From: Dipetalonema caudispina | Lineage: Eukaryota > Nematoda > Chromadorea > Rhabditida > Onchocercidae | Assembly (NCBI GenBank): GCA_013365325.1 | Contig: JABVXV010000042.1 | Coordinates: 248,001-312,000, forward strand | DNA: 64,000 nucleotides | Reading direction: 5' to 3' | In this document: positions 40,044 through 54,600 of the stretch, piece after piece | Numbering within the stretch: the stretch's first letter is position 1 | Layout of the letters: every line of letters begins with the position of its first letter | Program-made: the position numbers and the translations under genes | The notes under the pieces: generated by a model | What the model was told of the DNA's origin: nothing | Databases searched by the model: none | The model's input: only the letters and a program-made list of their open reading frames with translations

Positions 40044-43000
40044 AAAAGAAAAAGAAAACACCATATAAAATGTAATTATTTAGAAAATATGGAAGTTATT
40101 TTAAAACTTTAAAATTACTATAACATAAGTCATGGAACAATACAGTGGGATATGAAATGATGAATTCGATGTGATAGTTGACAACTATTTCTGACTATTA
40201 AAAGAGTAATTGATCAATAATGAAAAAAGCTGATCGGAAAAATCAGCTGAAATGATAGGATCGAGAATTATCATGCAGAAATGATAGGTAAACAGTAAAG
40301 GGTAAAAGGCAGTTCAGTGATGGCGAAAATTTTAAAAGTTGCACCATTAAAAGTGACACAATCAATTGTTCCTTTTAATCTTCTTTATATTAATTATATC
40401 AGCAAATGTCAAACTATGAAATTGTCAACGAAAATGATGCAATCGAACTGTTTCTGAGAGATCTTATGAGAGAGACTTCGAATTGCAATGAATAATTCAT
40501 TTATCAACATTTATTAAATCTATGATATGAAATGATCGGCATTACTGAATGGTCTGAAATTTAACAAATTTAAATTATGATCTGGAAAGGTGTATGGCTT
40601 CAACGTAAATTGGAATTATTTTAAATTTTAAGATATATTAGCGATCTTTTAGCTATTGCCAATCTAAATAGCCGAATAAGAAAGCTTAAACCACTTAATA
40701 TTGGAAAATCTAATATCCTTTTTTTTCCCTGTTTTTGTGGAAGTTTTTGAAAATTTTTCCTGTTTAACGGAATAAAGTAGGAGATGAAGGCAAGAGAAGA
40801 AAAACATTTAAAGAAATCAATTAGATTCGTTGAAAAGTTTGTCAGGGATAAAAAAAGAAATTGAAATTTCAATTAGTTAGCTATGTAAACATAATTGAAT
40901 TTTTTCTATTATAATCATACAGTACACATACCTGCCATTTCATTTATGTCACATCTTACAAAGTTTAGTTAAATGAACTTAACAAATAGGGCGGAAAATT
41001 ATCTTACTGTAGTTTATGAATAAAATAAATATTTTACAAATTTTAATACATTTATGACATGTGATATTTGGCAAACATTGCAACACTTATTTGACCTGAA
41101 GATATTGTTATCCTCAATATGAAGGAAGAATTCCCGGAAAAATAAACAGGTGTACACAGATGATGGATGAAGTAAACAAATGAAAGTGTACATAAAAATT
41201 GAAGCAATTGATCTTTGTACATCCTTTACCTGTCTCACTTAATATGCTCTCTTTATATTTGTTATATTTCATTTCAAACAAAATGTGAAATTTATATTAG
41301 ATCTTTGATGTGTTATATGATTAACACTGTATGATGAGTAGCTAAACGGGTCATCGCATGATGGCATGGTTTTTTTAATGATTGTATAAATTAAGAGAAC
41401 AAAATTCAACTAAAAAAGTCAATGATCACAAATTATTATCGAAACTGTCAAAATACATTGCTAAAGAGAGTTCAATTTCAAGCCAGATATTATATTTCAT
41501 GAATCTAAAAAAGGCTTGATTTTCTTGGCCATTAAATCATTCTCCAATTGAGCATTTGTCATCCAAATTAGTTTCCCAACTGATTGAAATGTTTCTTGAT
41601 TTCTTTGAAATTCCCGAAAGTTCTATATCCCGCTATGATTTAATATCGCCTAATTTTTGTTACTATCCGGTAGTAATGAAATATCCGATTTCCAGATAAT
41701 ACATGCATGATATTATGATTTGGTTTGCTGATTTGGTGTGAAAGAAGTAAATTAAGCATTTCATTTATTAATAATACACAATTATTTCGAAAATTTAAAA
41801 TCTCTTTTATAGAAAATAAATAAAAAATTGCATATGCTTGTAAATTAAAATATTTTTTGCACAGTTCAGGTAAAACATAGAGCTATTCCAATTTTTTTTA
41901 ATAAAATTTTTTTTTTTTTTGAATAAAATAATCCCAGCTATACTTAGCAATGGATGACGTTGAAGTGATAATAATGCAATGATAATATTCCCTGTGATTT
42001 AATAAAAAAGAAAAAAAAAAGAAGCAAGCATTGAAATTGTTTATTCAAAGACAGATGAAATAATTTCTGTCAATTATATTATTGAATACTTCAATCAAAA
42101 ATATTTAAAAAAGTAAATTGCACCTCTTACTATCATTATTATAAGTTGTTATAATAAAAAAATCAGGATTGGTTCCATTAATCAAACCTAATATAATTCT
42201 ATTTATTATAATTTAATAAATACAACCTGCTGCTGTAAAATATTCTTATCCAAAGATGAGTTAATGCAATAATAAAAGTTTATACAGTAGTAGGAAGTTT
42301 TATAATTTTGAAACATCAATTCTTAATGAGTTGCAATGTTTCTAACCTGTTTTCACTTCTCTGTATCGTTATGGTTGGTACTATACATTGGCAATTACAG
42401 TTAATACATCTGCAAACTTTATTAGTATTGTAAATATGAATTGAAATGTCCAAAATTCATGAAAAAAGTTTGAAGTTCTTTCACCAGGAAACATCGATTT
42501 TAAAGTCAAAAATTGTTGAAGTAAAGGAAATTAAAATTTGAAGAAAATGAGAATAATTTGAATTGACATTAACAATGAGCATGTCAACTAATTTCTAGAA
42601 CTTTTCCATTCTTTTCTTTTCTCCCGCAGTCATCAACCGATGTAAAATGCATTTATCGCTTTTCTCCCGCGGCGGCAATAACAAAGTAAGCTGTTGAAAA
42701 TAAAAACTTTATGGAAACAGGAAAAACTTCTTTCCGTCTTATGAGGCAAGGGAATTTTCAACTCATTTCAATGTAATTTGATAACATAGCAAATAACAAT
42801 GTCAAATACATTTACAAATATTTTGTTTCAAAAATTTTAACTGAAAAATTGGTCATTTGTATAAATTTCATCAATTTATTCCATTTCTCGATGAAATTTA
42901 AGGACTTTCTCCAGCAAACATAAAACGATACAAAATGTTACATGCGAATCTTTCATTTCTAGCAATAAACAAATTGTTGGTTGCGTATTTTAACTCATAA

Positions 43001-43090
43001 TTTATAAAATTTATGCTAATTTGTTTTAATTTAATTGTTATTTTTATTATTGAATTTAAAAATAATTGCAGAGAACTCCTCAATACTTGA

Positions 43091-44793
43091 AAATGAATAG
43101 CACCGCTCTAATTCTGATGAATATTATGCCCATGTAGTCTTTTAATAAGAACTAAGATGAAAAACGATTTCGTCGAAAAGAGAAATGCTAAAAAAGTGCC
43201 AAGAATCAATTTAAGGAGATCAGTCGAAAGTAGAATTTAAATCAGATTAAGATTCTCAGGCAAAGAGAAATCTATGATTGTGCAGTTCGAATTACCGCGA
43301 TATGAGTAGAATCCAAAGCTATGAAACTACACTCAGAAGTTATTATGAAATATTATGTAGAAGTGATAACTTTATAAGAGGATCATCATGAGAGACATTT
43401 GAGAGAGAGAGAGAGTAGATGACATTCGATGTCTCTTTGAAAAACTTTTTAAAACTTTAATTATGATATAATATCGTTTCATGAGAGACTACCAATCATC
43501 AGCTAAATTACTACTTCTTGGATTTCTTGTTACAATATTTCGATGATTACGCAAATGCCATTGATAAATGAAATAATGATAGGATTCATGTATTTAGAAA
43601 TCTAATCATGCTTAAAGAAACATTAATAGTACAAGATGGATGATGCCAACAATACTATTGTAGGCAGTAGTTTCAACAATTCATCATGTCCCTAATTCAG
43701 AAATTATTTCCGATAATGGAATGTGCACTTTCCTGACTTTCAATTTCCTCATCAATATTGCATACATTATCTTGACAATAAAATGGTTAATATATCATGA
43801 TTGAGAATGAATTTATCACTATCAAATGACTTAATAACTAGTCTGGCGTTTAAAAGGAAAATTTAAGGCCAAGAAGAATCACGACAAACTAACTTCATCA
43901 AGCTTTAATAGCTTTTTCTTTTTCATTCCTACCAATTTGAAATTGATTGTAATAGTAACAAATTATTAAATTTATCATTTTATCATGCTAACATTTGTAT
44001 TTTCTTGTCTGAACGAAGAAATGAAAACGATGATATGAACGATATGATTACGTTTACTTTTATTTTACCGTAGCATGAATTCATTTTGTACCATAAAACA
44101 AAATTATTTGTATTTACTCGATGAACCACGTTTCCAACTGAATTACTCAAATTAATCATTGTTTCATTTTCAGTAACGATCGTTTGCACTCACTTAGATA
44201 ACGTCTTGAGAAGTGTACTGCGTGTAATTAGAACGTCATGACTGATATGATCCTCCAAAGTTCATAGATTAATGCAATCTACTTTCTTCTCTTCAACAAA
44301 ACTACAATTCAATTATTATAATTGAACTGAAAATTTGGTAAATATTATAACCAAAATTCGAATTATTGTAAACTAATAGTTTCTCCATTATGTAATCTTT
44401 TAAAATTGGTGCATTTGAATAGAACATTGAAGTCTAAATGGAAGATTGAAAGTGAATGGTGCTGGGGAAATATTTAAATAAATGAGTACTTCAATAAAAT
44501 TTGGAGAATTTGAAAATAGATTTTTGTGAAATTCAAGGATCGTTTGTACGATAGATATATTGATTATCATTTTTCAACTCGTCTAAATCGCTGCTTCTAT
44601 AAACTTTTTATTCCGAACAGTGCATGTAAAATGAATTTTCAACAACGTGTAAAAATTTGAGAAAGTATGGAATTCTAATTTTGAATTCTATGCCAAATTT
44701 CAGGTCAAATGTAAAGATTGATTCAGATGACCTATTTAAAAAGCCTTTATTAACGATTTAGTTGTGTCCATCAGTTTTCAGTTTTTGTATTAC
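43091..44793. other. Intergenic, no gene recognised
   Basis: AT-rich; includes a GA run at about 43399-43415 and probably the 3' UTR of the ML-domain gene at its right end. A minus-strand open stretch at 43983-44189 lacks coding character. Confidence 0.5.
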
Positions 44794-46204
44794 TTAAATG
44801 AGCTTGAACTGAATGGTTTCGCAAGAAACTTGTTGATGAGTTTCGGCGTCAAACAATTTGATGATGAACTGATGAGCTAACTGAAATATTGGAACTTTAG
44901 TTTTTACATTTTGATCATTATATTTTCATACTTTCTGTAGCTTTTAAAGTCAATGCAAAACTTTTGCAAGTAATAATTTGACGGAAAGTAATTTACGAGT
45001 TAAAAAATTTTTAAATTTAAAAAATATACGATTTTTCTTAGCATGGCTCTAGAAAATACGCCTTTCTGTTGAACAATTATGAAGAAAAGTTTTGGTGCAA
45101 TTTTTGAAACAGTAAGCTATAAAACACAATAGTTTATCTCTAATGCTCAAAAAGACTTACAGTTTTGTCGACAAAATCGAAAAGTATTGCATATTTATAG
45201 AGGTCAAGTGGCATTATTAATTCGAGATCTCCTTCCGTTAATGGACAATTATGAGCCATTTTACAGCCATCAATATTGTGTCTGAGAAAATTTCATATGA
45301 AAAACGATTGAAAGTAAATATAACAATGATTTCTTAAAGTAAAATAATCGTAGTTATTTAAAGAATGCTTCATTTTTAACCAGAAAAATGTCAGAATTAT
45401 GCAGTAATGATAAATTTGTAAATTTGTTAAGTTACAATAAAAAGCGGAACAGCTCCGGAATGATATTCTTCCACATCCATTTTCCATCCTTTTCCATATA
45501 AGCATAAACTTCTACATTCACTTTATCTTTTGCAATCTGTAGCACAAAAATTTAATTTATTATTAATTAAATCTTTCAGAAACTTATATTTGCTAACATT
45601 TGATCACTGAGGAAACCACAGAGGAGATCACTCAAAGCTTATAATAGTATTTAAAAGATTGCAGTCTGCATCAACTAATTTGTAAAAAGTTTTACCATTC
45701 TTCCGTTATTGTAGGACTTCAGTTTGATAGTTGCCAAATCTTCCAATCTAATTGGGTACATTGCCAAACCATTTCGATCAAACAACTCTATGGATGAAAC
45801 GCTAATAGTATTCGCTGAAAATGTCATCAATAAGTTAATTAAAATCTCCAAAAAATTTTAAAAATCGTCTTCACTTTCATATTGCATTTCTATGTAGAAA
45901 TTATTATTTTTATTCATCCCAACCTATCATTGTGTACAAAAAATGAATAATAATAAAGAGTAATTTCAGTGAATAATTTAAAATGAAAGATATGTGGCAA
46001 TAGATCCATATAAGCTAGTTCTTAAGTATCGATTCCCTCATGCAATCTATGTTTCACATATCTGTTGTTACTCTTTTATATCTAAAATATAAACATACGG
46101 GGATCACAGCTAAAAAAGTTCATCTTGGTATCGGTACCATTCGGGAATTCGGCAGCTGCAGCAAATTGCATCATTGAAATGATTGTCATTAATCTGACAA
46201 GCAT
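44794..46204 (-). CDS. Secreted ML-domain (MD-2/NPC2-related) lipid-binding protein
   Basis: ML domains are small beta-sandwich proteins that bind lipids, including sterols. Five exons in transcript order: 46099-46204, 45696-45814, 45436-45536, 45161-45281 and 44794-44880, all GT-AG and in phase, giving 177 aa. Residues 1-18 (MLVRLMTIISMMQFAAAA) are a signal peptide. Family features include the first cysteine in FFSCDP, GLAMYPIRLEDLATIKLKSY, the central DGCKMAHNCPL with Cys115 and Cys121, DLELIMPLDLYKYA, and a terminal FIIKLFDAETHQQVSC with Cys169. Only four cysteines (33, 115, 121, 169) are present; the second NPC2 pair is absent, as in some invertebrate ML proteins. A TTATTTAG acceptor ends 11 bases before the ATG. 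The ligand is unknown. It is a stand-alone gene downstream of emc-1 on the same strand, with a 2.5 kb gap. Confidence 0.88.
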
Positions 46205-46215
46205 AATTGACCTCT

Positions 46216-46223
46216 CTAAATAA
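46216..46223 (-). promoter_or_regulatory. Probable trans-splice acceptor of the ML-domain gene
   Basis: Minus-strand TTATTTAG ends 11 bases before the start codon. Read as a spliced-leader acceptor by position. Confidence 0.45.
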
Positions 46224-48669
46224 GGTTTATTTAAATGAAGAATTTCAAATCTAATTAATGAGATGTGAATAATCAATCTATTCCTCACTATAAGACATCA
46301 AGCTTTTTAGTTATCGTAGGATTAAAAGTCACTGAAACAATATCAGTGATATAAGAGAGATCCTTCATCTCACAAAGCGGTAAGCTAGGAATCTTATCAC
46401 TAAAGGATGGAAAAAACATAAGGTGTCTACTAGAAGTGAAATTTCACTAATGCTATAAGAAATGTTTATATACAAACGAATGGATCAAATAATTGATAAG
46501 TCTCTCGAAAGCTTATATGATTCTAACTATGCAATACAAACTGAATAGATAAGAAAAAAAAAATCTATTTTATTCATTTTTGGTCCTTTTATTCGATAAA
46601 ATGGTTAACTGATATAATTTCTTAACATTTATTATTTTATCACGAAATTGTCACATCGATGGCAATGAAGAAAGACTGATTATGAAAAGAAAGAAATTAT
46701 AAACATTGATAAAATGGTTGACAATAACAAAGTTGTGACAATAAATTTGAAATTGTTGAAAGCAACGGATAGAAAATGTACGGTTATTTTCTTATTATTA
46801 TCAATAATAAATGCTGTTTACTAGTTGAAACTAATAGTGATGAAAAGTAATAAATGTAGAAATAGTAGAAACTATATGAATTACAGTAGAATAAATGTAA
46901 CTTTAAAAAAGAAGAACAGTTGGATATGAAGAAATCAACGATTACTATTGATGATATTAATAACTCGGATAGATATCTCCTAAATTTTATTTCTTTTTAA
47001 CCTTCTATAAATTAAAATTATCTTCAAAGTATTATAATCAGCAAATTTTGATTTTCTTCGTTTCTGCAATTGCAAGCAAATATCAAAGGAAGCATAGTTT
47101 CGGAAACATTTTGCATACACCAGCAAACATTCATTCTTTTGGCATCCGATGTTTGTAGTACTGATTATGTTTCATTCCATTCCGTGCTTAATAACTTGCA
47201 TAGATAAGAATTGCAATGTTTTTTGCATAAAAGTCAAACCAATGTAATGATTACTGAGAAATTGGCAGATATTAGTGAACGATAAATTTTCCCCAATCAG
47301 AAATTAAAATCTTCTCCAAGCAGAAATGTAATTATTTTTCCAAAATCTTATACATCTTAAATCTCAGAAAACTGTTTAAATTTTAATTTGAAACCCTATA
47401 CTGCAATAATAAACTAGCGGAGGCATCAGCTGATCTAGTGATTCAATGAAATTTATCTTATTGTAATTAAAGTAATTGATGTCTCATTTCATATTGAACC
47501 AATTCATCGTATAAATTGTTGACATAAATCACTCAACTTTTACTCATCCTTAAAATAAAATCGAAACACCGTATCCTTTGTTTCATATGTTTAAGCTAGG
47601 ATTGTAACACATTGTCCTTTGTGTCATCATATGCTTACGATAGGGTTATAACAATGCTTCTTGTAGACCACTCCAACTACACACACATATATATAAAACA
47701 AGGGTCATGGCTTTACGGATTCAATCACCTTATCCACTTACAAAGCTGCGATTCACTCACTTCTACCTCTCTTATTTATTGCTTGGAGATTCTAGCCACC
47801 AGCTAGTTCGGTGACTTCTACATCAAATCGCCTGAATTCACCACGTCATCAAAATTATTATAACATCTGTTGGTATTAATTGCTGTGTTATTCAATAAAT
47901 TCTATACTCAACTACTTGTCATGATACTCAATCAAGAGAATTGTACTGTCTTCGACAAAAATACAAATTCCTTCTATCACAAACAAAAAACTACCACGAC
48001 ACCTTCATGATATCGCAAAACTCGGCGATCTCCATTGATTATAATCTGACGGTGTCTCCTTAAGTATTATATGCCGTTACACTACTATCAAAATAATTTA
48101 TTACTTTGATTACCGAAATAAATACAAAAAAGATTCTACATTTATTGAAATAAATCATAACCCTCACACAACAAAATTTGGTAGTTGATGACAATATCAG
48201 TCAGTTTCTGTCACATCAACAATAACAAGTAATCATACAATATATACCCGCATTACGATGAGATATAATTATCAGATTGTGTGACCAGCAAACATTTTCT
48301 AGTTAATCTTGTGCTGAAGAAATCAAAAAGGATAACAGAATACTCAAATCATTCAATCCCATACTTTAGTAGGCTTATTCTCTGATAAGAATCGAACTAA
48401 CTGCGCTTGCAAAGGAATGAACTAGCAGCGAGAATGGGATTGAAATCCACTGGCCTTAGCAACATTTTTAAATAAAAAATAAAGACTTAACGAAATACAA
48501 AAGTGAAAAATTATATAATGAAAACGTAAATGAAAAAATAAGTTAGTTACATTATTTCAAATTCTTTTTAGAAATTTAATTTCTTATTCTACGCTCGAGA
48601 ACATCTTTATTTTTCAAAAGAATGTGAGAGTTCCTCTAAAATTTCAAATCCTTTCACATAAAGCAATGG
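46224..48669. other. Intergenic, no gene recognised
   Basis: Spacer between emc-1 and the ML-domain gene. AT-rich. A plus-strand open frame at 47612-47806 has no ATG-proximal or splice support. Sequence near 48,380-48,440 loosely resembles a tRNA T arm but lacks the other elements. Confidence 0.5.
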
Positions 48670-51600
48670 TTATTGCCAAGCCTGCTTCAGATTGTTGTTT
48701 TTGCCTAATTTTTTGCAAACCAAACTTCCAATCACCAAACTTACTAAGACAATACTAATAAGTAAGTGATCAAAATCATCTTTCAATATGTCAAAAGTTC
48801 CAGATGGAGTTAGCTGAGTGAAAAAAAGATCACTACCATAAGCCAGCATCAAGCTTGTCGATTCCAAGCCAGAAGGTCTGAAAATTAATAAAAATTTGAG
48901 AATATTGAAGCTTTTACAAATGCAAAATTAGTCTTTTTTTTATGTAGAGAAACATCCTAAAACTTCTTAATGCTACATTGTTCAGGTTAGATCATTTTCA
49001 GAGGAATGGGAAAGAAATTATGGCATCGCGACAAAAAGAAGATCTCAATACGTGGTTCTGAATTTCACATTTAAAAACATCACTTTCTGTTTCGTACGAA
49101 ATGCCAAGAACTATTTGTTCGGGATGAAAAAAGTAAAACAGTGAAAGACTGATCAGTAAAAATATGATATAAGCTTTTTACACTGAACAGTTCAACAAAT
49201 TCTGTCACTAACGTGTAACTTTAGCTTACTAACAGGACAGTCATGTTGTGAGAAATAACTTACGAAGTTTTAAAGCCGCGAATACCATGTATACTTTGAT
49301 TATAATTGATGAAATCTTCCGAAGCAATAGGTAATTCCGGTCGATATGGAAGAAGCATTTCTTCGGCTAGTTCTTGTGTCATTTCCAATGGGCGGCGAGC
49401 ATCCAATAGTCGTTTAGAAATTACATATATAGCACCAAATGGCATCGCCACCAATAAAGATCTAGTTGACAATCCTAATTCTAAATTACAAGAATACGAT
49501 AATTCATATAACAGCTCCATATGAAATCCGACTTCAATTTTTAATTAATTTGAAAAAATAAGTCTGAAATAAACTGACAACAAAGAAAGCTAAAGAGGAA
49601 ACAGAAAGTCTGTCCTAAACACAAATATTAAACTGACAATTACTTAGTACATCCCATTATCTTTCTTTCTTCTTAAGAAGTACTTGCGACAACGTTTGTG
49701 CTATCATGTAATCACGCAGAATATACCAACTATTCCATTTTTCAACAAAGATATACTTCTTAATTTCGTTTCTGGGCTTCTCAGGGTTTTGTATAAGATC
49801 CATGAGCTTAACTACTAACCAGTTTCTGTAACGCCTAATGCTGCCACTCCCTGAGGAAATATATACGCTTGAGAAAGAGCTGTAACTCTTGCTGCTAGCG
49901 TATGCACAAGTGAATTGTAATGAAGAGCATCAGTTTGTTCAAGACCTTCGTACAACTCTACCACAGCTACTTCCATACGACGACCTTTTTCGTTCCAATA
50001 TGAATAAGCTAGCCAATTTTCACAGTGGACCAAATGAACTGGACCAGCTATCTGTAAAATTTATTTTCCATAGTTTAACGTCTTTCTTGTAATCATTTCT
50101 TTACGGAATATCTAGTGACTTTTGAAAAATAAAACAATTTTTTTTAATACACTAGAATGCAAGATATGGCGTAAGTAATGAAGAATGAAGTACAGTGCCT
50201 CAAAATGTATTATTCTTTATCAAATTCTAGCCAAAATCATTGCAGTGGAAGTACTAACTATTTTAATGACTGCATATTCGGCAAAGACTATTGAAATAAT
50301 TGCAGAAATCTTTCTATTTCGAAGAATTTAAATAAATTTACTTTATTTTGTTTGCCACTGTATACAATATAACCTGAGACTGCATCAACAAGATAAATTT
50401 GTAAAACCGAATGAACGGAATCAAGTACTGCAATTGCAACTAGATTTGGATTTGCATATTTATATAGCACTGAACGGTTGCCCAATACTCTTCCAGCACT
50501 GTGAACTTTTTCTGAAAATGTAGAAATAATGAAACACAAGATTAACATAGAAAATCAATTACGAGACTTTAATACAGATGTAAAAAATGAAGTAACTCAC
50601 GATAGGACGGTTTCGGAACAACGGCAATAATCTTTTGTTCATTTCTTAAAGAGAGATTCACTTTCCAAGTTGATGAAAGCTGTTTACGGGAAACATTCAG
50701 GATAAAACCTTCTAAATTACCAGAAGCATTAAAGTTGAAGAAATGCAGCGGAACCTGCTGTTCCAGTGCATCCATATTTTCCGGGTATAACATGACCTAA
50801 AATAACCAGTAAAATAAGATTGGTTCAGAATCTATTCGAATCTCACCAAGTAAGAAAACATATGGTTTTTACATCAAACAACTGGTACAATTTTATTTAT
50901 GCACAAATAAAACTTACTTTGTTATTCTCATCAAGCATGATGAGGTGATAAATATGTGTCTGAGCATTCGCATATGGAAGAATTTCAACACGCTTGATAG
51001 AAGTGAGAAAGCTTTTTCGTTCGACTAAAGATCCTGTTATGGGATTAAAAGATATCAAAACTGCATGCCCTGATCTCTGAAATATAACAAATCTTATATC
51101 GTTCCAGGAATAAACCTTTCTGTTCAATTGGAGAGATGGTTCCTTATGTTATTCCATTTAAATAAATAATGAACAGTTGAACCACCATACCACTGATAAA
51201 CTCAAACCTTATCATTAGCAACGACGGTAGCTTGTGGAGAAAAATGATAGTGGGCTGTAGTACGTTGTATGAAGAGAGGGATTTTTTCATTTCCCAGTGA
51301 GCCAAATAATGGCTTAATATTTTTCCCCAAATAAACGTACCATAAAACTGTTCCATCACTGCTATCAATACCTGAAAGAAAGAAACTTCTACTGGTATTA
51401 AAGGCCGTAAATGAAGACACAATGAATAAAAATGAAATCGAAGTGATGAGTGACCAGCTTCGCTTTTTTTTAATGTGATCAAAACCTGTGATAACTTTAC
51501 CGTCATTTCACAACGATCAGAGTTAAGCAAGACTCACCGTAAACAATAGATTTCAAAGTAGAAGCAACAATGATCTTTCGCAGATTAAAATAATCCCGTT

Positions 51601-54600
51601 CGCATGGTATGTCCTTTCTACGCGTACTTTTGCTGGAAAATCGAAAAGAAGCCATCCAGTCGGCAAATGACTTTGAATGAAATGGCAGAAAATTTGAAGA
51701 TGAGAAAATCTGATTTGTTGCACCAATACAAGCACGACGAAACTGTTCTATTTGACTTCTTAGACGCCGTATTAATGATTCCATTATGGTACCTGTAGAA
51801 TTTAAATAAAATTTGGATTTTGGAATCACCTCAAGATTTTCATTAGCTTTAGCTATCGGCTGATGAAGAATGCACTAGGTTGAAGGGGTGACTTCATTTC
51901 ACGCTTCAATACGATGTGGCGAAATCACAAGATATTTGAATTTCTACTTTTTTATTTCAAGTAAGAATAAAGGTACAGCTGAAAATGGAACTTGTAATGA
52001 AGCAAAATTACTGAGAATAAAGAAAAAATTTTTTAATAGGGGAACAAATAATATTTTGGAAAGTTTTAACAAAAATTTTTACGAAAAAAAATGAAAACTG
52101 AAGCGTCCACATTAAACAAACCATCATCCGATGCAAATTCAGATTCGATATCAGCTTGTGCTTCGGATAAAGGTAAATCAACCATTTCGACTGAAGTAAT
52201 GGTACTTAATGCTTCATGTCTAATCCATTCTCTTGCAAGTTTGTTTGATGAGCCAACCAGATAAATAAATCTACAATCTTCTAGAACAACGGCAAACTCG
52301 TATTCTTTTGATGTCTCGACAAAAGAAATGAATTTTATAGGGGCTGGATCTTTTTCTGGAATACTTCCCGTAAATAGCTGCTCTCCATTCACAGCATCAT
52401 AAACGAGGATATTATTCGTGGATGTCGCAATAGCCAAAAGGTTTTGTCCACTAGTTGTCATATGTGAGGAAACTGCTTCGACCTGAAAATAACCACGAAT
52501 TTCACCAAAATTCGAGCTTGAGATGTCACTTAGCACATCCTTCGATATCAAACTGTTTATCTCTTCTTCAAGTAAATTTTTAAATTTTACCTTCTCCAGT
52601 TTTAAAAGCAGCGCTGGTGGTTCTGATGAACTCACACGATAAACATAGGTATTCGTGAGAGTACATACAACCATTACTTCTCTCATATTTAAATTAGGAA
52701 TTCCAACTATAGACTGAAGTGAAGTGTAGCGCACAGTGAGCGGATCCAACAGTAAATCGACAACATAAAAGCCTTTGTTATCAAAACATTGCAACAATGT
52801 ATTAGACAAAATGCATCTGCAAAGAAATTTTTGTCATGATTTGAATGACCTATGAGTTCATTCATAATAACTTTCTAGCTGAGAAAAACCTAATCATAAA
52901 AAAGATACGCTTTTTAATGCCTAAAAAATACACTTTTAACGTATTACATCTATCTTTCATCTATCTCTTTCAATTATAGTTGATGTCGTTTATCAATGTT
53001 TCTAAAGATACCTATTATTACATTCCAACCAAATTCTATATAACTCAGTGAGTATTTCATAACAAAAAATTTCTGAACATATATTTCACCTTTTCTCACT
53101 GAACCATCTTGCACTGAGATCCCGAACGTTTATAACTGCACCATTCGTTACATCAATTTGAATAACTGCTAATTTTGTTCCTTCCACACCTCCAACCGCA
53201 GTAAGTGTTTGCGATCCTGGTACTGCCCCAATGCAGCTGTTAAAATATCCAGATTATTAAACTATCTATGATTTGAAAAGTATTCTATACTAATAAGCAA
53301 TTTAATACCCAATCTTATGCAGACATGCAGAGAATTTCAAAACAGTTTTAAATGCACTCCTATAATTAAGACATATTCATTTGACACGTGATATGCCGAA
53401 GGCCATGTTTGACAAAATAATTCTGGGTCTAACAAGCAAAATATGTAAAACTGAAATAACGCTTTAACACGCACTCTACGTCCCCTGCACTCATTGCCCA
53501 TTTAAGTTGACCACTGCTGAGAGAAAGTGCAGTTATATGAGCGCCTCTCAAGATAAACACGTTTCCATTTGATATTAATGTTTCCGTCTTCTTCCACCTG
53601 TGAAAATTTTTTGTTAGTAGTAAACAAATTAGTTCATATAGATTTTTCTTTTATTTTTCAGTTTCTCTGTTTTATAAAATATATACGTATAATACCTAAG
53701 AAGAACTGCTTATAACATTTTTTTACACATATCTTATTTAATTATATAAACTACTTACTATATACTTCTTTGGTACCACCCATTAATCCTTCCTTATTAC
53801 TTTTTCTCACTATTAATTTTTCTTTTTTTGGCTAATACATTTTCCCGAAAAAAAGATTTAATTTCTAGTGTATTCACAACACTAACTCTTCTCATTACTA
53901 TACTCGAGGAAATCCCCTTCATTAACGTTTTATGTTGTGAATGGACCGCTTAATTACTTAGAAGTAATTTGTTGAATTTGAGTTTCCCAGACCAAAACAC
54001 CGCTGTCTCGATTCCATGCTCGCACCACTTCACCATCTTTTGTTACTGTTATTATTACTGAAAACTCTCTTGTTGAACTAGTAAAAAATGCAGTTGAAAA
54101 TATCAAAACAAAAACGAAACGAAATTAAATGCTTAACAAAGCTAAAATTCGGGAAAAAAGAGCCATAGTGGATATCAAGGTTTACATTTGCCAGCCGGTG
54201 AGAATGATAATTGAAGCGCAGATGAATGCTCCAGTTGTTGCCTCCAAGCTGTAACAATCTAACAGTTATAATATGAAAGAATACTTACTTGTTCTGTATT
54301 TATCTCTACTGTCTTACCATGATTATGCAACATTTATGTATTCTTCCATCATCATTACCATCCACTATATCCGAAATATCATAACACTGATAGCAGTTAC
54401 TTGGTTTCAAAAAACTTTCATTGTAAAAATTGAGAGAAAGTCAAAAAAAAGAAGGTATGTATTGGACTGGGGTGACTGAAGATAACGAAGTTCCAATCCC
54501 CAATTGAATAATGTCATGGAATGATACCTATCTGTCCAGTCGATGCTTTCAGTGATGCGAATATATCAGCTTCTGTTGAAACGAAAATATGTGGCAATTT

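Larger units (their letters stand above)
33511..42629. other. Long gene-poor AT-rich stretch
   Basis: Nine kilobases without a supportable gene on either strand. It contains poly-A tracts, an ATCA microsatellite, a 19-base duplication near 36123-36175 and a 36-base direct repeat near 37463-37606. If the flanking exon-like segments belong to one gene, this is its intron; otherwise it is plain intergenic DNA. Confidence 0.5.
33444..43090 (+). other. Possible gene: isolated exon-like segments with compatible phases
   Basis: Three segments look like exons: 33444-33510 (TTTTAG acceptor, CAG|GTAAGT donor), 42630-42685 (CCCGCAG acceptor, GTAAGC donor, much richer in G/C than its surroundings) and 43072-43090 (TTGCAG acceptor, ends in TGA). 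Joined, they read KGTEIYQCVNLTVEKQNITT..., then SSTDVKCIYRFSPAAAIT, then a short KELLNT end, all in one frame. A fourth segment, 34786-34849, would encode a hydrophobic stretch (HIVVAIFAILIWERNW) and joins only if the later exons are read in another frame. No start was found, the main intron would be about 9 kb, and no family is recognised. Non-coding RNA exons or chance are real alternatives. Confidence 0.2.

Noticed and set aside
48361..48445. tRNA-like sequence on the minus strand
   Set aside because: Only a T-arm-like piece is visible; there is no A box, acceptor stem or anticodon arm.
51144..51530. Long minus-strand frame overlapping emc-1
   Set aside because: It is an alternative frame across an emc-1 intron and exon; the emc-1 frame matches the family.
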